Shown here piece after piece: positions 1 to 7,868 of a stretch of DNA of 9,178 bases. Source of the stretch: Bacillota bacterium (GTDB taxonomy: Bacteria > Bacillota > Limnochordia > JAAZLZ01); the NCBI GenBank assembly GCA_012799075.1, contig JAAZLZ010000278.1, forward strand, positions 1-9,178, written 5' to 3'. The notes under the pieces are model-generated. The model did not search any database and was not told where the DNA came from. It saw nothing but the letters and a program-made list of their open reading frames with translations. Each line of letters starts with the position of its first letter. Within the stretch, counting starts at the first letter, position 1. A program made the translations under genes and the position numbers.

Positions 1-93
1 CCGTTCACCCAGCACCTCCTTTTCCTCGATGGCCTCAATTACTCCGGCCCCGTGCATCGGGTAAACGACCTTGTCACCTACCACAAAAGACAC
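1..93 (-). CDS. carD: CarD/CdnL-type RNA polymerase binding regulator, N-terminus only
   Basis: The 31 visible residues begin MSFVVGDKVVYPMHGAGVIE, the opening of the Tudor-like RNA polymerase interacting domain of CarD/CdnL proteins (GDxVVYPxHGxGxI). Family members bind the RNA polymerase beta subunit and stabilise or modulate the open promoter complex, mainly at rRNA and housekeeping promoters; this role is family knowledge. The start is a GTG at 91-93, preceded by an AGGGAGG ribosome site about 8 bases upstream. The gene runs off the left edge, so the C-terminal DNA-contacting domain is not visible. In many Clostridia a carD gene follows disA; here a plus-strand gene lies between them, and carD has its own strong promoter at 193-221. 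A Mfd-like or longer protein with the same domain cannot be excluded, but the N-terminal position favours CarD. Confidence 0.85.
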   Translation of the reverse strand, partial: MSFVVGDKVVYPMHGAGVIEAIEEKEVLGER

Positions 94-192
94 TCGAGCT
101 CCCTCCCTAACTTCCCCAACTTATTTATCTAAATTATGCTTGGTTTTACTAATGTTACGCACATGAACAAAAGGCACAACTTTCCGATCTAT

Positions 193-221
193 ATTTTAGC
201 ATCCGGCGGAAAAGGTGTCAA
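193..221 (-). promoter_or_regulatory. Sigma-A-type promoter of the carD-like gene
   Basis: On the minus strand, TTGACA (216-221) is followed by a 17-base spacer and TAAAAT (193-198), which is a near-consensus housekeeping promoter. Transcription would begin near 186 and leave a leader of about 93 bases before the GTG at 93. It sits back to back with the plus-strand promoter at 252-281. Confidence 0.8.
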
Positions 222-251
222 TTCCATTGCTCCTACCCCTTTCACATGTCC

Positions 252-281
252 TTGACAAAGCCATTTTCACCTGCCTATAAT
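252..281 (+). promoter_or_regulatory. Perfect sigma-A-type promoter of the small plus-strand gene
   Basis: TTGACA (252-257), an 18-base spacer and TATAAT (276-281) match both consensus hexamers exactly. The predicted transcription start is near 288. The ATG at 246 therefore lies upstream of the promoter and cannot be the start used on this transcript, which supports the ATG at 324. Confidence 0.85.
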
Positions 282-323
282 AGATTTGCGATCAAGCTTT
301 CCCAAAAGGAGTTGTCGCCTTTT

Positions 324-728
324 ATGGGTAGCCAAGACGCTATTATATGTCACGAGTTTCAGGAAACCGTTGCCCAATATTTGATCCGTCATCGCAGTTT
401 CTTGGATGTCCTTTCCAAGTTGCAGGAGTCGACTGCTCGCACCCAGCGGGCCGTTGCCAAGTCCATCACCTTGTGCGGGTGCCTCGAAGCGGAGGCCAGC
501 AAGCCCCAGATCCCACCCAATACGGACTTCGCCCAGCTGCATGAGATCATGGATACCCACCTGCGGGGCCAGCTGTGCGAGACTTGCCGAGATGTGGTCG
601 AAACAGAGATCGGTCATGCCCTATTCTATTTGACAGCCCTCTGCAACCTCCTTGAACTAGACCTTTCCACCGTCATGCAAAAGCAAATGGATCGCACCGA
701 GACGTTAGGTCCCTTTTACCTGGCCTAA
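324..728 (+). CDS. Conserved small protein of unknown function, with CGC and CETC cysteine motifs
   Basis: The 134-residue protein starts MGSQDAIICHEFQETVAQYL and is mostly helical in appearance. It has a CGC at residues 51-53, a CETC at 85-88 and a C-terminal stretch (about 95-125) resembling the last helix of MazG-like proteins (HALFYLTALCNLLELDLSTV). I recall similar short clostridial proteins, often labelled 'DUF1573 domain-containing' because of the CGC segment, but no function is established. The four cysteines could bind a metal; this is inference. The open frame extends up to an ATG at 246, but that start lacks a ribosome site and precedes the promoter at 252-281. The ATG at 324 has AAAAGGAG 12 bases upstream, a slightly long spacing. 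The gene is opposite to disA and carD, and its stop (726-728) overlaps the disA stop (725-727). Confidence 0.8.
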   Translation: MGSQDAIICHEFQETVAQYLIRHRSFLDVLSKLQESTARTQRAVAKSITLCGCLEAEASKPQIPPNTDFAQLHEIMDTHLRGQLCETCRDVVETEIGHALFYLTALCNLLELDLSTVMQKQMDRTETLGPFYLA

Positions 729-1804
729 ATGTGACGATCAAGGAGGACCTGCTCCCGCAGGCGCCGCAGGCCCTCTTTGATAGCCCGAGCCCGCACTTCT
801 CCAATCCCTTCCACATCGTCGAGCTCCTCGATGGATGCTTCGAGGACCTCCGGCAAGGTTTTAAACCGGTTGATCAAGTTATCGATGACCGTCACCGGCA
901 CCCGGGGGATTTTGTTTAGGATCCGATAACCCCTGGGGGTCACCGAGTTCTCAGGGCTGGCTGCATTGCCCCCATAGCCCAAAGCCCGGCCGATGGAGCT
1001 TTGATCGAGGAGATCCTCTGCAGACCAGCGGGCCATTTCATCCCAGATCTCCTGCACCGGGCGGGCATTGCCCTCCGCCTGGTAGTCCTTGATGACCAGC
1101 CGGCCTTCATCTTCCAGATTGACCATGAGCTCTTCAAGCTGCATGCTCACCAAGCGGCCCTCGCTTCCCAATTCCCAAATGTAGCGCTCAATCTCCGCGT
1201 CGATCCTGGCTACCATCTGGGCCCGCTGCACAACGGTGACCACATCGGAAAGGGTCACCAAATCTTCAAACTCCAAGGCGCTTAGATTGATCAAGGCTTG
1301 CTCCATGACGCTTTTGTATTTCTCCAAGGTCTGGAGGGCCTGATTGGCTTTGGCCAGGATGACGCTTACATCCCTGAGGATGTACTTGACATTGGCCTGA
1401 TAAACAGTAATCACATTGCGGCGTTGGGAGATGGAAATCACCATTTCCCCCGTTTGACGGGCGACCCTTTCTGCTGTCCGGTGCCTAGAGCCCGTCTCGA
1501 AGGATGGGATCATAGGGTCGGGCGTCAGTTGGGTGTTGGCGTAAAGGATAGTCTTAGCATCACGCGAGAGGATGATGGCTCCATCCATCTTGGCCAGCTC
1601 ATACAAAGAAGAGGGATGGAAGTCGGCATCAATGCGAAATCCGCCATTGACTAGACTCAATACTTCTTCGCTGTCTCCGATGACGATCAATGCTCCGGTC
1701 CGAGCCCGCAGGATGTTCTCCAGTCCTTCATAAAGCGGTGTCCCCGGAGCCAGGAGACGCAGATTCTGCAGGAACTTCTCCTCAGTAATCTTCTCATCCT
1801 TCAC
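725..1804 (-). CDS. disA: DisA, DNA integrity scanning diadenylate cyclase
   Basis: The 359-residue protein condenses two ATP into c-di-AMP, and as an octamer it scans DNA for branched structures that inhibit its activity (family knowledge). The N-terminal DAC domain (about 10-150) shows the catalytic DGA at 74-76 and the ATP-binding GSRHRTAER at 105-113. A helical linker follows. The C-terminal helix-hairpin-helix DNA-binding region covers about 297-352, including DDVEGIGEVRARAIKEGL. The length is normal for DisA (about 350-360). The start is a GTG at 1802-1804 behind a GGGGAGGAGGGG ribosome site. It lies 30 bases after radA, so the two are probably co-transcribed; RadA is known to regulate DisA in Bacillus. 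There is no space after the stop for a terminator before the opposing gene. Confidence 0.97.
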   Translation of the reverse strand: MKDEKITEEKFLQNLRLLAPGTPLYEGLENILRARTGALIVIGDSEEVLSLVNGGFRIDADFHPSSLYELAKMDGAIILSRDAKTILYANTQLTPDPMIPSFETGSRHRTAERVARQTGEMVISISQRRNVITVYQANVKYILRDVSVILAKANQALQTLEKYKSVMEQALINLSALEFEDLVTLSDVVTVVQRAQMVARIDAEIERYIWELGSEGRLVSMQLEELMVNLEDEGRLVIKDYQAEGNARPVQEIWDEMARWSAEDLLDQSSIGRALGYGGNAASPENSVTPRGYRILNKIPRVPVTVIDNLINRFKTLPEVLEASIEELDDVEGIGEVRARAIKEGLRRLREQVLLDRHI

Positions 1805-1834
1805 CTGGTCCCCTCCTCCCCTTTGAGCGGCAGG

Positions 1835-3199
1835 TCATGGCAGCGCCAACTCTAGAGCCTCTTCCAAAGAGGCCGCCTCCATCAACGAAATGCCCTCCAC
1901 GGCCAGCTTCCCCAGGTTTTTCGACTCGGTCCGGGGCAGCAAAAAACGGTTAAACCCTAGTCGGACCCCTTCTTTGACCCTAGCTTCAACCCTGGCAACC
2001 CCCCGCACTTCCCCCGCCAGACCCACCTCTCCGAAGGCGACCAGCCCTTCTACGGGCGCCTGGTTGCGAAAGCTAGATGCGATGGCAAGGGCGACTCCTA
2101 AGTCCGCAGCCGGCTCGGCAATCCGCAAACCCCCAGCCACGTTGCAGTAGACATCTTGGGAATGCAAGCCTAATCCCCGGCGCTTCTCTAGAACCGCAAG
2201 GAGCATGCACATGCGATTGTAGTCGATGCCGGAGGTTAGCCTGCGGGGAGGCCCGCCAAAGGGCGCCGCGGTCACCAGCGCCTGCAATTCCACCAGGAGG
2301 ATGCGGCTGCCCTCACAGCTGGGAAACACGATGGAGCCCGGCACCAACCTGGGCCGACCGGCAAGGAAGACCGAAGAAGGATCGGCAATGGCCTCCAATC
2401 CCCCCCGCCCCATCTGGAAAATGCCTACTTCATTAGTTGAGCCGAACCGGTTCTTGACTGCCCGGAGGATGCGCAGCTGGGTGTTGGGGTCGCCTTCAAA
2501 GTAGCAGACAACGTCGACCATATGTTCTAAAACCCGGGGACCTGCCAGGGCCCCCGCCTTGGTCACATGACCCACTAAGACAATAGAAATCCCTGTACGT
2601 TTGGCCAAGGCCAGGAAAGAGGCCGCGGCGTCCCGTACTTGGGATACGCTCCCGGGGGCGGAGGTTAAATCAGAGCTAACAACCGTCTGGATGGAATCAA
2701 CCACCACAAATTGAGGGAGGTTCTGGCGGATTTGGGTTAGGATTTGCCCCATGTCCGTCTCGGCCAGGATCAAAAGACGGGGATGAAGGGCATCTAGCCG
2801 TTCAGCCCGCAACTTGAGTTGTTGGGGGGACTCCTCGCCAGATATGTACAAAACAGTCCCGAACTTCTCGGCCCACTGGTGGCTGACCTGCAAGAGCAAT
2901 GTGGACTTGCCCACCCCGGGATCCCCGCCGACTAAAACCAAGGATCCGGGTACCACACCCCCGCCCAGCACCCGGTCGAATTCGTCCACCCCGGTAGATG
3001 CATGTCGTCCACCATCGGCGTCAATATCAGTAATGGCCTGGACCGGGTTGGCTTGGGCCACCCAGCCTTCGGCTTGCGAGTGGACGTCTCGCTGCTCCTC
3101 CAGAGAATTCCATTCATCGCACCCTGGGCAGCGCCCCATCCATTTTGACGCCCTATAACCACAATCCCGGCAAACATACACCGTTTTCGCCTTAGGCAT
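1835..3199 (-). CDS. radA: RadA/Sms, DNA repair ATPase and branch-migration helicase
   Basis: RadA is a RecA-like ATPase that promotes branch migration at recombination intermediates. Reading from the ATG at 3197-3199, the 454-residue protein has a CxxC-CxxC zinc finger (C10, C13, C24, C27), Walker A GGDPGVGKST at 91-100, Walker B FVVVDSIQ at 164-171, the RadA signature KNRFGSTNE at 249-257 and a C-terminal Lon-protease-like domain. The frame is open to an ATG at 3316, but the 39 extra residues do not resemble RadA and would read through the promoter at 3240-3268. The ATG at 3199 has GGGAG about 8 bases upstream and gives the usual family length. disA follows 30 bases downstream. Confidence 0.96.
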   Translation of the reverse strand: MPKAKTVYVCRDCGYRASKWMGRCPGCDEWNSLEEQRDVHSQAEGWVAQANPVQAITDIDADGGRHASTGVDEFDRVLGGGVVPGSLVLVGGDPGVGKSTLLLQVSHQWAEKFGTVLYISGEESPQQLKLRAERLDALHPRLLILAETDMGQILTQIRQNLPQFVVVDSIQTVVSSDLTSAPGSVSQVRDAAASFLALAKRTGISIVLVGHVTKAGALAGPRVLEHMVDVVCYFEGDPNTQLRILRAVKNRFGSTNEVGIFQMGRGGLEAIADPSSVFLAGRPRLVPGSIVFPSCEGSRILLVELQALVTAAPFGGPPRRLTSGIDYNRMCMLLAVLEKRRGLGLHSQDVYCNVAGGLRIAEPAADLGVALAIASSFRNQAPVEGLVAFGEVGLAGEVRGVARVEARVKEGVRLGFNRFLLPRTESKNLGKLAVEGISLMEAASLEEALELALP

Positions 3200-3239
3200 C
3201 AAACCGGCTCCCAAATACTCCAGAATAGTCTTCTTTCTT

Positions 3240-3268
3240 ATTATAACACTTCCCACCAGTCTTGCCAA
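3240..3268 (-). promoter_or_regulatory. Sigma-A-type promoter with extended -10 for radA-disA
   Basis: On the minus strand, TTGGCA (3263-3268), a 17-base spacer and TATAAT (3240-3245) form a strong promoter. The -10 is preceded by TGT, an extended -10 element. Transcription would begin near 3233 and leave a leader of about 34 bases before the radA ATG at 3199. This would uncouple radA-disA from the CtsR-controlled operon upstream. Confidence 0.82.
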
Positions 3269-3275
3269 TGGCGGA

Positions 3276-3328
3276 GAAGGGGGGCCCGAGGGGACGAAGC
3301 TCCATGAGCTCCCCAAACGGGCCCCTTC
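3276..3328 (-). terminator. Large hairpin behind clpC, probable terminator or mRNA 3' stabiliser
   Basis: The arms GAAGGGGGGCCCG (3276-3288) and CGGGCCCCTTC (3318-3328) pair almost completely, with two extra G in one arm. Inside them GGGG (3290-3293) pairs with CCCC (3311-3314), and AGCTC (3298-3302) pairs with GAGCT (3306-3310) around a CAT loop. The stem begins 15 bases after the clpC stop. On the minus strand the bases that follow are CTTCTCC-like, not a clean T run, so full intrinsic termination is uncertain. Partial termination or protection of the clpC transcript end is equally likely. Confidence 0.6.
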
Positions 3329-3343
3329 CTCAAGCTCGGTTTG

Positions 3344-5788
3344 CTAGCAGCGCACCTCAGCCTCGGCTTCCTTTTTCCGGAATTTCATCCGGCTGCCGTC
3401 GGCATCCACCACCACCACGTCCCCTGGACTGAAGGTCCCTTTGAGGATCTCATCGGCCAGGGGGTTTTCCACTAGCCGCTGGATGGCCCGCCGCAGGGGC
3501 CTAGCGCCAAAGTCCCGGTCGTACCCTTCGTTCACCAAGAGCTCCTTGGCCTCGTCGGTGACTTCGATGGACACCTCTTGCTCGGTCAGCTGCTTTCTCA
3601 GGTCCTTGAGCATGATTTCAATGATCTGGGCGATGTGCTCCTTGTTCAGGGCATGGAAGACGATGACTTCATCCACCCTGTTTAGGAACTCCGGCCGGAA
3701 AGTGCGCCGCAGCTCATCGAGGACCTTCTTTTTCATCTTGTCGTGCTCCTCGGCTTCATCCCGCTCAACGACAAACCCGATGGCTCCATCCCGCTGGATT
3801 TCATGGGCCCCCACGTTAGAGGTCATGATCAAGACCGCGTTGCGGAAATCAACGGTCCTTCCCTTGGCATCCGTCAGCCGTCCATCCTCCAAGACTTGGA
3901 GCAAGACGTTAAACACCTCGGGATGGGCTTTTTCGATTTCGTCGAACAGGACCACCGAGTAGGGCCGGCGCCTGACCCGCTCCGTCAGCTGGCCCCCGTC
4001 ATCGTAGCCCACATAGCCCGGAGGGGCTCCAACCAGCCGGGAGACGGTATGCCGCTCCATGTATTCGGACATGTCCAGGCGGACCATGGCATCCTCATCG
4101 CCAAAGAGGGTTTCGGCCAAGGCCCGGGCCAGCTCCGTCTTCCCAACCCCTGTGGGTCCAAGGAAGATGAAGGAGCCAACGGGACGCTTGGGGTCCTTAA
4201 GGCCGGCATGGGCCCGCCGGATGGCCTTGGCTATGGAATCAATGGCCTCATCCTGGGCAATGACCCGCTTATGGAGGTGCTCCTCTAGATTGAGCAGCTT
4301 CTCCGTCTCTTCCTGGGTCAGCTTGGTGACGGGGATCCCCGTCCAGCTAGACACCACATTTGCGATGTCTTCCTCGGTGACTTCACCGCTGTTTTGCTCC
4401 CGGTTATTCTTCCACTGGGTGCGCATCTTCTCCAGCTCATCCTGGAGTTTTTGCTCCTTGTCCCGAAGGGAAGCAGCCTTTTCGAACTCTTCGTTCTTGA
4501 TGGCCGACTCCTTTTCGATCCGGGCCTCGGCGATCCGCTCTTCTATCTCCTTAAGCTCCGGCGGAGCAACCAGGCTCTGCAGGCGCACCATGGAAGCCGC
4601 CTCATCGATGAGGTCAATGGCCTTGTCGGGCAGGAAGCGGTCGCTCACATAGCGGGAGGACAAGATGGCTGCGCTGCGGAGGGCCTCATCGGTGATCTTT
4701 ACCCGATGGTGGGCCTCATACCGGTCCCGCAGACCCTCCAGGATGGCGATGGTCTCCTCCACGGAAGGCTCTTCCACCATGATGGGCTGGAACCTCCGCT
4801 CCAACGCGGCATCCTTTTCCACGTACCGGCGGTATTCATCCAGGGTAGTGGCCCCAATGGCCTGGAGCTCTCCCCGAGACAAAGCGGGCTTGAGGATGTT
4901 GGATGCGTCGATGGCGCCCTCCGCGGCACCGGCTCCGATAATCGTATGCATCTCGTCGATGAACAAGATGACATCCCCTGAAGTTCGAACTTCTTCCATA
5001 ACCTTCTTCAATCGTTCTTCGAATTCGCCCCGAAACTTGGAGCCGGCGACCAAAGCAGCCAGGTCCAACGTGACCACCCGCTTGTTCATCAAAGGCTCCG
5101 GTATATCCCCCGCGACGATCTTCTGGGACAATCCTTCGGCGATGGCCGTCTTCCCCACCCCTGGCTCTCCGATGAGGCAAGGGTTGTTCTTGGTCCTTCG
5201 ACTAAGGACCTGGATCACCCGCTGGATCTCCTTCTCCCGGCCGATCACCGGGTCCAGTTTGCCTTCCCGGGCCAGTTCCGTCAAGTCCCGGCCAAACTGG
5301 TCTAAGGTCTGGGTTGGCGTCCGCTTGCGGGCAGCTTTGGCCCCGGCGCCCTGTCCGCCGCCAAGGAGACCCGTCACCTCCCGGCGAGCCTTCTCCAAGT
5401 CGACCCCCAGGTTGCGGAGCACTTGGGCGGCAACCCCCTCCCCTTCCCGGACGAGGCCAAGGAGAATATGCTCTGTACCGATATAGGTATGACCTAGCTG
5501 CCTGGCCTCTTCGAAGGACAGCTCCAAGACCCGTTTCGCCCTGGGGGTAAAACCGATCTGCGCACTGGTGATGGCATCGCCCCGGCCGATGACCCGCTCA
5601 ACTTCCCGACGAACTTTGTCTAAACTGATCCCCACTCCCTGCAATGCCCGGGCCGCCACCCCCTCGCCCTCGGCAATGAGGCCGAGCAGGATGTGCTCTG
5701 TGCCAACTACGTTGTGCCCGAGCCGCCGGGCCTCCTCTTGGGCAAGTACAATCACCCTCTGGGCTCTTTCCGTAAATCGACCAAACAT
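3344..5788 (-). CDS. clpC: ClpC, AAA+ unfoldase of the ClpCP protease
   Basis: The 814-residue cytoplasmic Hsp100 protein unfolds substrates and feeds them to ClpP. It has two N-terminal Clp repeats (about 1-70 and 80-145), the first AAA+ domain with Walker A GEPGVGKT (207-214) and Walker B ILFIDE (274-279), and a middle domain with a UVR-like coiled coil (about 415-455) of the kind that receives adaptors such as McsB and MecA. The second AAA+ domain has Walker A GPTGVGKT (544-551) and Walker B VVLFDE (612-617). An IGF tripeptide (670-672) matches the loop that docks on ClpP. The length is that of a complete ClpC. The ATG at 5786-5788 has a near-perfect AGGAGGTG ribosome site, 18 bases after mcsB. 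ClpE and ClpB are excluded by the N-domain and short middle domain. Confidence 0.98.
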   Translation of the reverse strand: MFGRFTERAQRVIVLAQEEARRLGHNVVGTEHILLGLIAEGEGVAARALQGVGISLDKVRREVERVIGRGDAITSAQIGFTPRAKRVLELSFEEARQLGHTYIGTEHILLGLVREGEGVAAQVLRNLGVDLEKARREVTGLLGGGQGAGAKAARKRTPTQTLDQFGRDLTELAREGKLDPVIGREKEIQRVIQVLSRRTKNNPCLIGEPGVGKTAIAEGLSQKIVAGDIPEPLMNKRVVTLDLAALVAGSKFRGEFEERLKKVMEEVRTSGDVILFIDEMHTIIGAGAAEGAIDASNILKPALSRGELQAIGATTLDEYRRYVEKDAALERRFQPIMVEEPSVEETIAILEGLRDRYEAHHRVKITDEALRSAAILSSRYVSDRFLPDKAIDLIDEAASMVRLQSLVAPPELKEIEERIAEARIEKESAIKNEEFEKAASLRDKEQKLQDELEKMRTQWKNNREQNSGEVTEEDIANVVSSWTGIPVTKLTQEETEKLLNLEEHLHKRVIAQDEAIDSIAKAIRRAHAGLKDPKRPVGSFIFLGPTGVGKTELARALAETLFGDEDAMVRLDMSEYMERHTVSRLVGAPPGYVGYDDGGQLTERVRRRPYSVVLFDEIEKAHPEVFNVLLQVLEDGRLTDAKGRTVDFRNAVLIMTSNVGAHEIQRDGAIGFVVERDEAEEHDKMKKKVLDELRRTFRPEFLNRVDEVIVFHALNKEHIAQIIEIMLKDLRKQLTEQEVSIEVTDEAKELLVNEGYDRDFGARPLRRAIQRLVENPLADEILKGTFSPGDVVVVDADGSRMKFRKKEAEAEVRC

Positions 5789-5806
5789 GGCCTCCCACCT
5801 CCTGAT

Positions 5807-6862
5807 TCAATCCTGTAAAGTTCGTATTCTTTCTCTAATCAGGGCCGCCCGCTGCCGATCCCGCTCCCCGGCATCCATCTCCCGCCCTACCATCTTCTGA
5901 AGATGGGCGGGTCTGATGAGGACCAGGAGTTCTTGCAGAATCGTGGGCTTTAGGCCCTTGAATAAACCCATATCAATGCCCAGCCTCACATCGGAGAGGA
6001 GCTGCATGGCCTCGTGGGAATTAATCGAGCGGGCATGGGCCAAAACTCCGTAGGACCGGTACAGCCTATCTTCGATCTCCCCTTGTTTGAGGAGGGCCTC
6101 CCGAACCTCCCTTTCCTGGGCGATTATTTGCCTTGTTATGTTCTCCAAATGACTGATGATTTCTTCCTCTGACGGACCTAAGGTCACCTGATTCGAAATC
6201 TGATAGATGTTGCCCACCACTTCCGTCCCTTCGCCGTAAAGGCCCCGGACCACCAGGCCAAAGGAACCCATGGCCGATAGAATCCGACGGATTTGATTGG
6301 TGATGGTCACCCCAGGCAGATGGAGCATAACCGAGGCCCTAAGCCCCGTCCCCAGGTTCGTCGGACAGGCGGTCAAGTAGCCCAAATCCGGCGAAAAGGC
6401 GAAGTCCAGTTGTTCGCTGTAAAGGTCATCCAGCCGGTTGCACATCTCCCAGGCAGCCTTCAGCTGCAGTCCTGGGAAGAGGACTTGGATGCGGATGTGA
6501 TCCTCTTCGTTGACCATGATGCTGACAGCTTCATCATCCCGCAGAATCACCGAGCTGTCTTTGCCACTGGCGGCCAGTTGGGGACTGATAAGATGCCGCT
6601 CCACAAGGAGCCGCCGGTCCAGGGGCGATACGTCCCCCAAGGGGACGAAATCAATCTGCCCCAAGTTCTTGGCCAGGGCGGTGGCCCCTTTGGCCATCTG
6701 GAGCACCTTTTCCCGCTCTTCATGGGAGGCGGCCCCGGGAAAGGGGATCCCCCGGATATTCCGGGCCAAGCGGATCCGGCTGCCAATGACTACATCCTGG
6801 TCCGGACCGGCCCCCTTCATCCATTGGCTGCCATCTCTATTGATAATCGTTCGAAAGGACAT
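5807..6862 (-). CDS. mcsB: McsB, protein-arginine kinase
   Basis: McsB phosphorylates arginine side chains, marking proteins for ClpCP and inactivating CtsR during stress. The 351-residue protein has the phosphagen-kinase fold. It shows the ATP-site SRIRLARN at 28-35, the NEEDH motif with catalytic acidic residues at 118-122, and CPTNLGTGLRAS at 166-177 with the conserved active-site cysteine C166. RDRQRA at 334-339 fits the RDxxRA phosphoarginine-sensing motif, so allosteric activation is probably retained. The ATG at 6860-6862 has GGAGG 7 bases upstream, and the gene begins 12 bases after mcsA. In family members kinase activity depends on McsA, encoded immediately upstream. All key motifs appear intact. 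Confidence 0.97.
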   Translation of the reverse strand: MSFRTIINRDGSQWMKGAGPDQDVVIGSRIRLARNIRGIPFPGAASHEEREKVLQMAKGATALAKNLGQIDFVPLGDVSPLDRRLLVERHLISPQLAASGKDSSVILRDDEAVSIMVNEEDHIRIQVLFPGLQLKAAWEMCNRLDDLYSEQLDFAFSPDLGYLTACPTNLGTGLRASVMLHLPGVTITNQIRRILSAMGSFGLVVRGLYGEGTEVVGNIYQISNQVTLGPSEEEIISHLENITRQIIAQEREVREALLKQGEIEDRLYRSYGVLAHARSINSHEAMQLLSDVRLGIDMGLFKGLKPTILQELLVLIRPAHLQKMVGREMDAGERDRQRAALIRERIRTLQD

Positions 6863-6874
6863 TCCCCCGCCTCC

Positions 6875-7366
6875 TTATTCTATTTGACCTTCCAAATCGC
6901 GGATTTCGTCCCTCAATTTGGCAGCCATTTCGTATTCTTCCTTGCTGATGGCCTCTTCCAGCTGCCGGCGGAGGCTTTCGAGCTCCCGCCGGATCTTGAT
7001 CCCCTTGCCCTCAGGGCCAGGGATCTTGCCCCTATGCTTGGCACCGCCGTGGAGCCGCCGCAGAAGGGGCCCCAACTGGGGAGCAAAGCGTTCATAACAG
7101 GCGGGGCAGCCAAGCTGGCCCAGTCGGCGAAAATCCTGTTGGGTGAGGCCGCAGCCCTCGCACTGGGTCTCCCGGCGCACTCCGGGGACGGCGGGCCCCC
7201 AATCAAACAGGCTGGCGATGAGCTTAGGAAAGCCGAAGCTGGCTTCCGTCAACTCCTCCCGTCCCTGGGCGCATTGCTCACACAAGTGAACTTCACTGCG
7301 CACATTGTTTAGGATCTTGGTAATGTGGACTACCGCCGGGCGCCTACGACATTCATCACAAAGCAC
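6875..7366 (-). CDS. mcsA: McsA, zinc-binding activator of the McsB arginine kinase
   Basis: The 163-residue protein has four CxxC pairs at C3/C6, C29/C32, C69/C72 and C87/C90, expected to hold two zinc ions. It ends in a UVR-type coiled coil (about 126-161) containing EEAISKEEYEMAAKLRDEI, similar to the UVR region of ClpC and UvrB. Known McsA activates McsB and helps tether it to ClpC. The start is a GTG at 7364-7366, behind AAAGGGG about 10 bases upstream, and the first residues MLCDECRRRPAVVHITKI fit the family N-terminus exactly. The gene lies 22 bases after ctsR and 12 bases before mcsB, in the standard operon order. Confidence 0.95.
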   Translation of the reverse strand: MLCDECRRRPAVVHITKILNNVRSEVHLCEQCAQGREELTEASFGFPKLIASLFDWGPAVPGVRRETQCEGCGLTQQDFRRLGQLGCPACYERFAPQLGPLLRRLHGGAKHRGKIPGPEGKGIKIRRELESLRRQLEEAISKEEYEMAAKLRDEIRDLEGQIE

Positions 7367-7388
7367 TAGTCCCTACCCCTTTCCAGTT

Positions 7389-7853
7389 TCAGTACTCCTC
7401 AAACAGAACCATCAGCATCGCTTTCAGCAATGAGGCCCGCAAGATCCCATCCCACGGGGGGTCAAGCATGCTGGTCTCCATGCGAAGGGACGCCCGCAGC
7501 ATCGCTTCCTGGCGGCTACTTACGGCTCCGATTTCACCTAACCGGCAAAGCAGGGCCTCCGCGTCCTCTTGGCTGATTTCATCGCCGATGGAGCAGCAGA
7601 TTTGCTGCAAGAGACCCGGCGGGCTGCCCCAACTGAGGCGCAGAATGCGGATGTATCCGCCGCCGCCCCGTCGGCTCTCCACCACATAGCCCTGTTCAGG
7701 GGTGAATCTAGTTGCCAGCACATAGTTAATCTGGGAGGGGACGCATTCGAACTCCTGGGCAAGCTCCACTCTCCTGATTTCGATCATCCCTTCCCGGGCT
7801 TGATCCAGCAAAGCTTTCAGATATCGTTCGATGCTGTCAGCGAGACTTGCCAC
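7389..7853 (-). CDS. ctsR: CtsR, repressor of class III heat-shock genes
   Basis: The 154-residue dimeric repressor binds heptad repeats in clp promoters. The N-terminal winged helix-turn-helix runs from about 5 to 72, and the wing carries RRGGGGYIRI at 61-70. In this numbering R62 (a DNA contact, and a McsB target in Bacillus-type CtsR) and G64 in the tetraglycine loop that acts as heat sensor are both present. The C-terminal dimerisation and ClpC-interaction domain follows. The start is a GTG at 7851-7853 with a GGGAAGGGG ribosome site. A matching operator lies at 7885-7901 in its own leader, so it is autoregulated. It is the first gene of ctsR-mcsA-mcsB-clpC. Confidence 0.96.
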   Translation of the reverse strand: MASLADSIERYLKALLDQAREGMIEIRRVELAQEFECVPSQINYVLATRFTPEQGYVVESRRGGGGYIRILRLSWGSPPGLLQQICCSIGDEISQEDAEALLCRLGEIGAVSSRQEAMLRASLRMETSMLDPPWDGILRASLLKAMLMVLFEEY

Positions 7854-7868
7854 TTGAACTGCCCCTTC

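Noticed and set aside
246..323. A 26-residue N-terminal extension of the small plus-strand protein from ATG 246
   Set aside because: The start has no ribosome site and lies upstream of the perfect promoter at 252-281, so it would not be on the transcript.
3200..3316. A 39-residue N-terminal extension of RadA from ATG 3316
   Set aside because: It would cover the radA promoter and part of the hairpin, has no RadA similarity, and the ATG at 3199 gives the usual N-terminus and length with a ribosome site.
4665..5486. A 273-codon open frame on the plus strand, antisense to clpC
   Set aside because: The composition is rich in Ser, Arg and Pro and no domain is visible. It is a shadow of the clpC reading frame.
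6293..7312. A 339-codon open frame on the plus strand, antisense to mcsB and mcsA
   Set aside because: It lies wholly over two well-recognised minus-strand genes, has no ribosome site or family resemblance, and is proline- and glycine-rich as expected from the antisense of GC-rich coding DNA.
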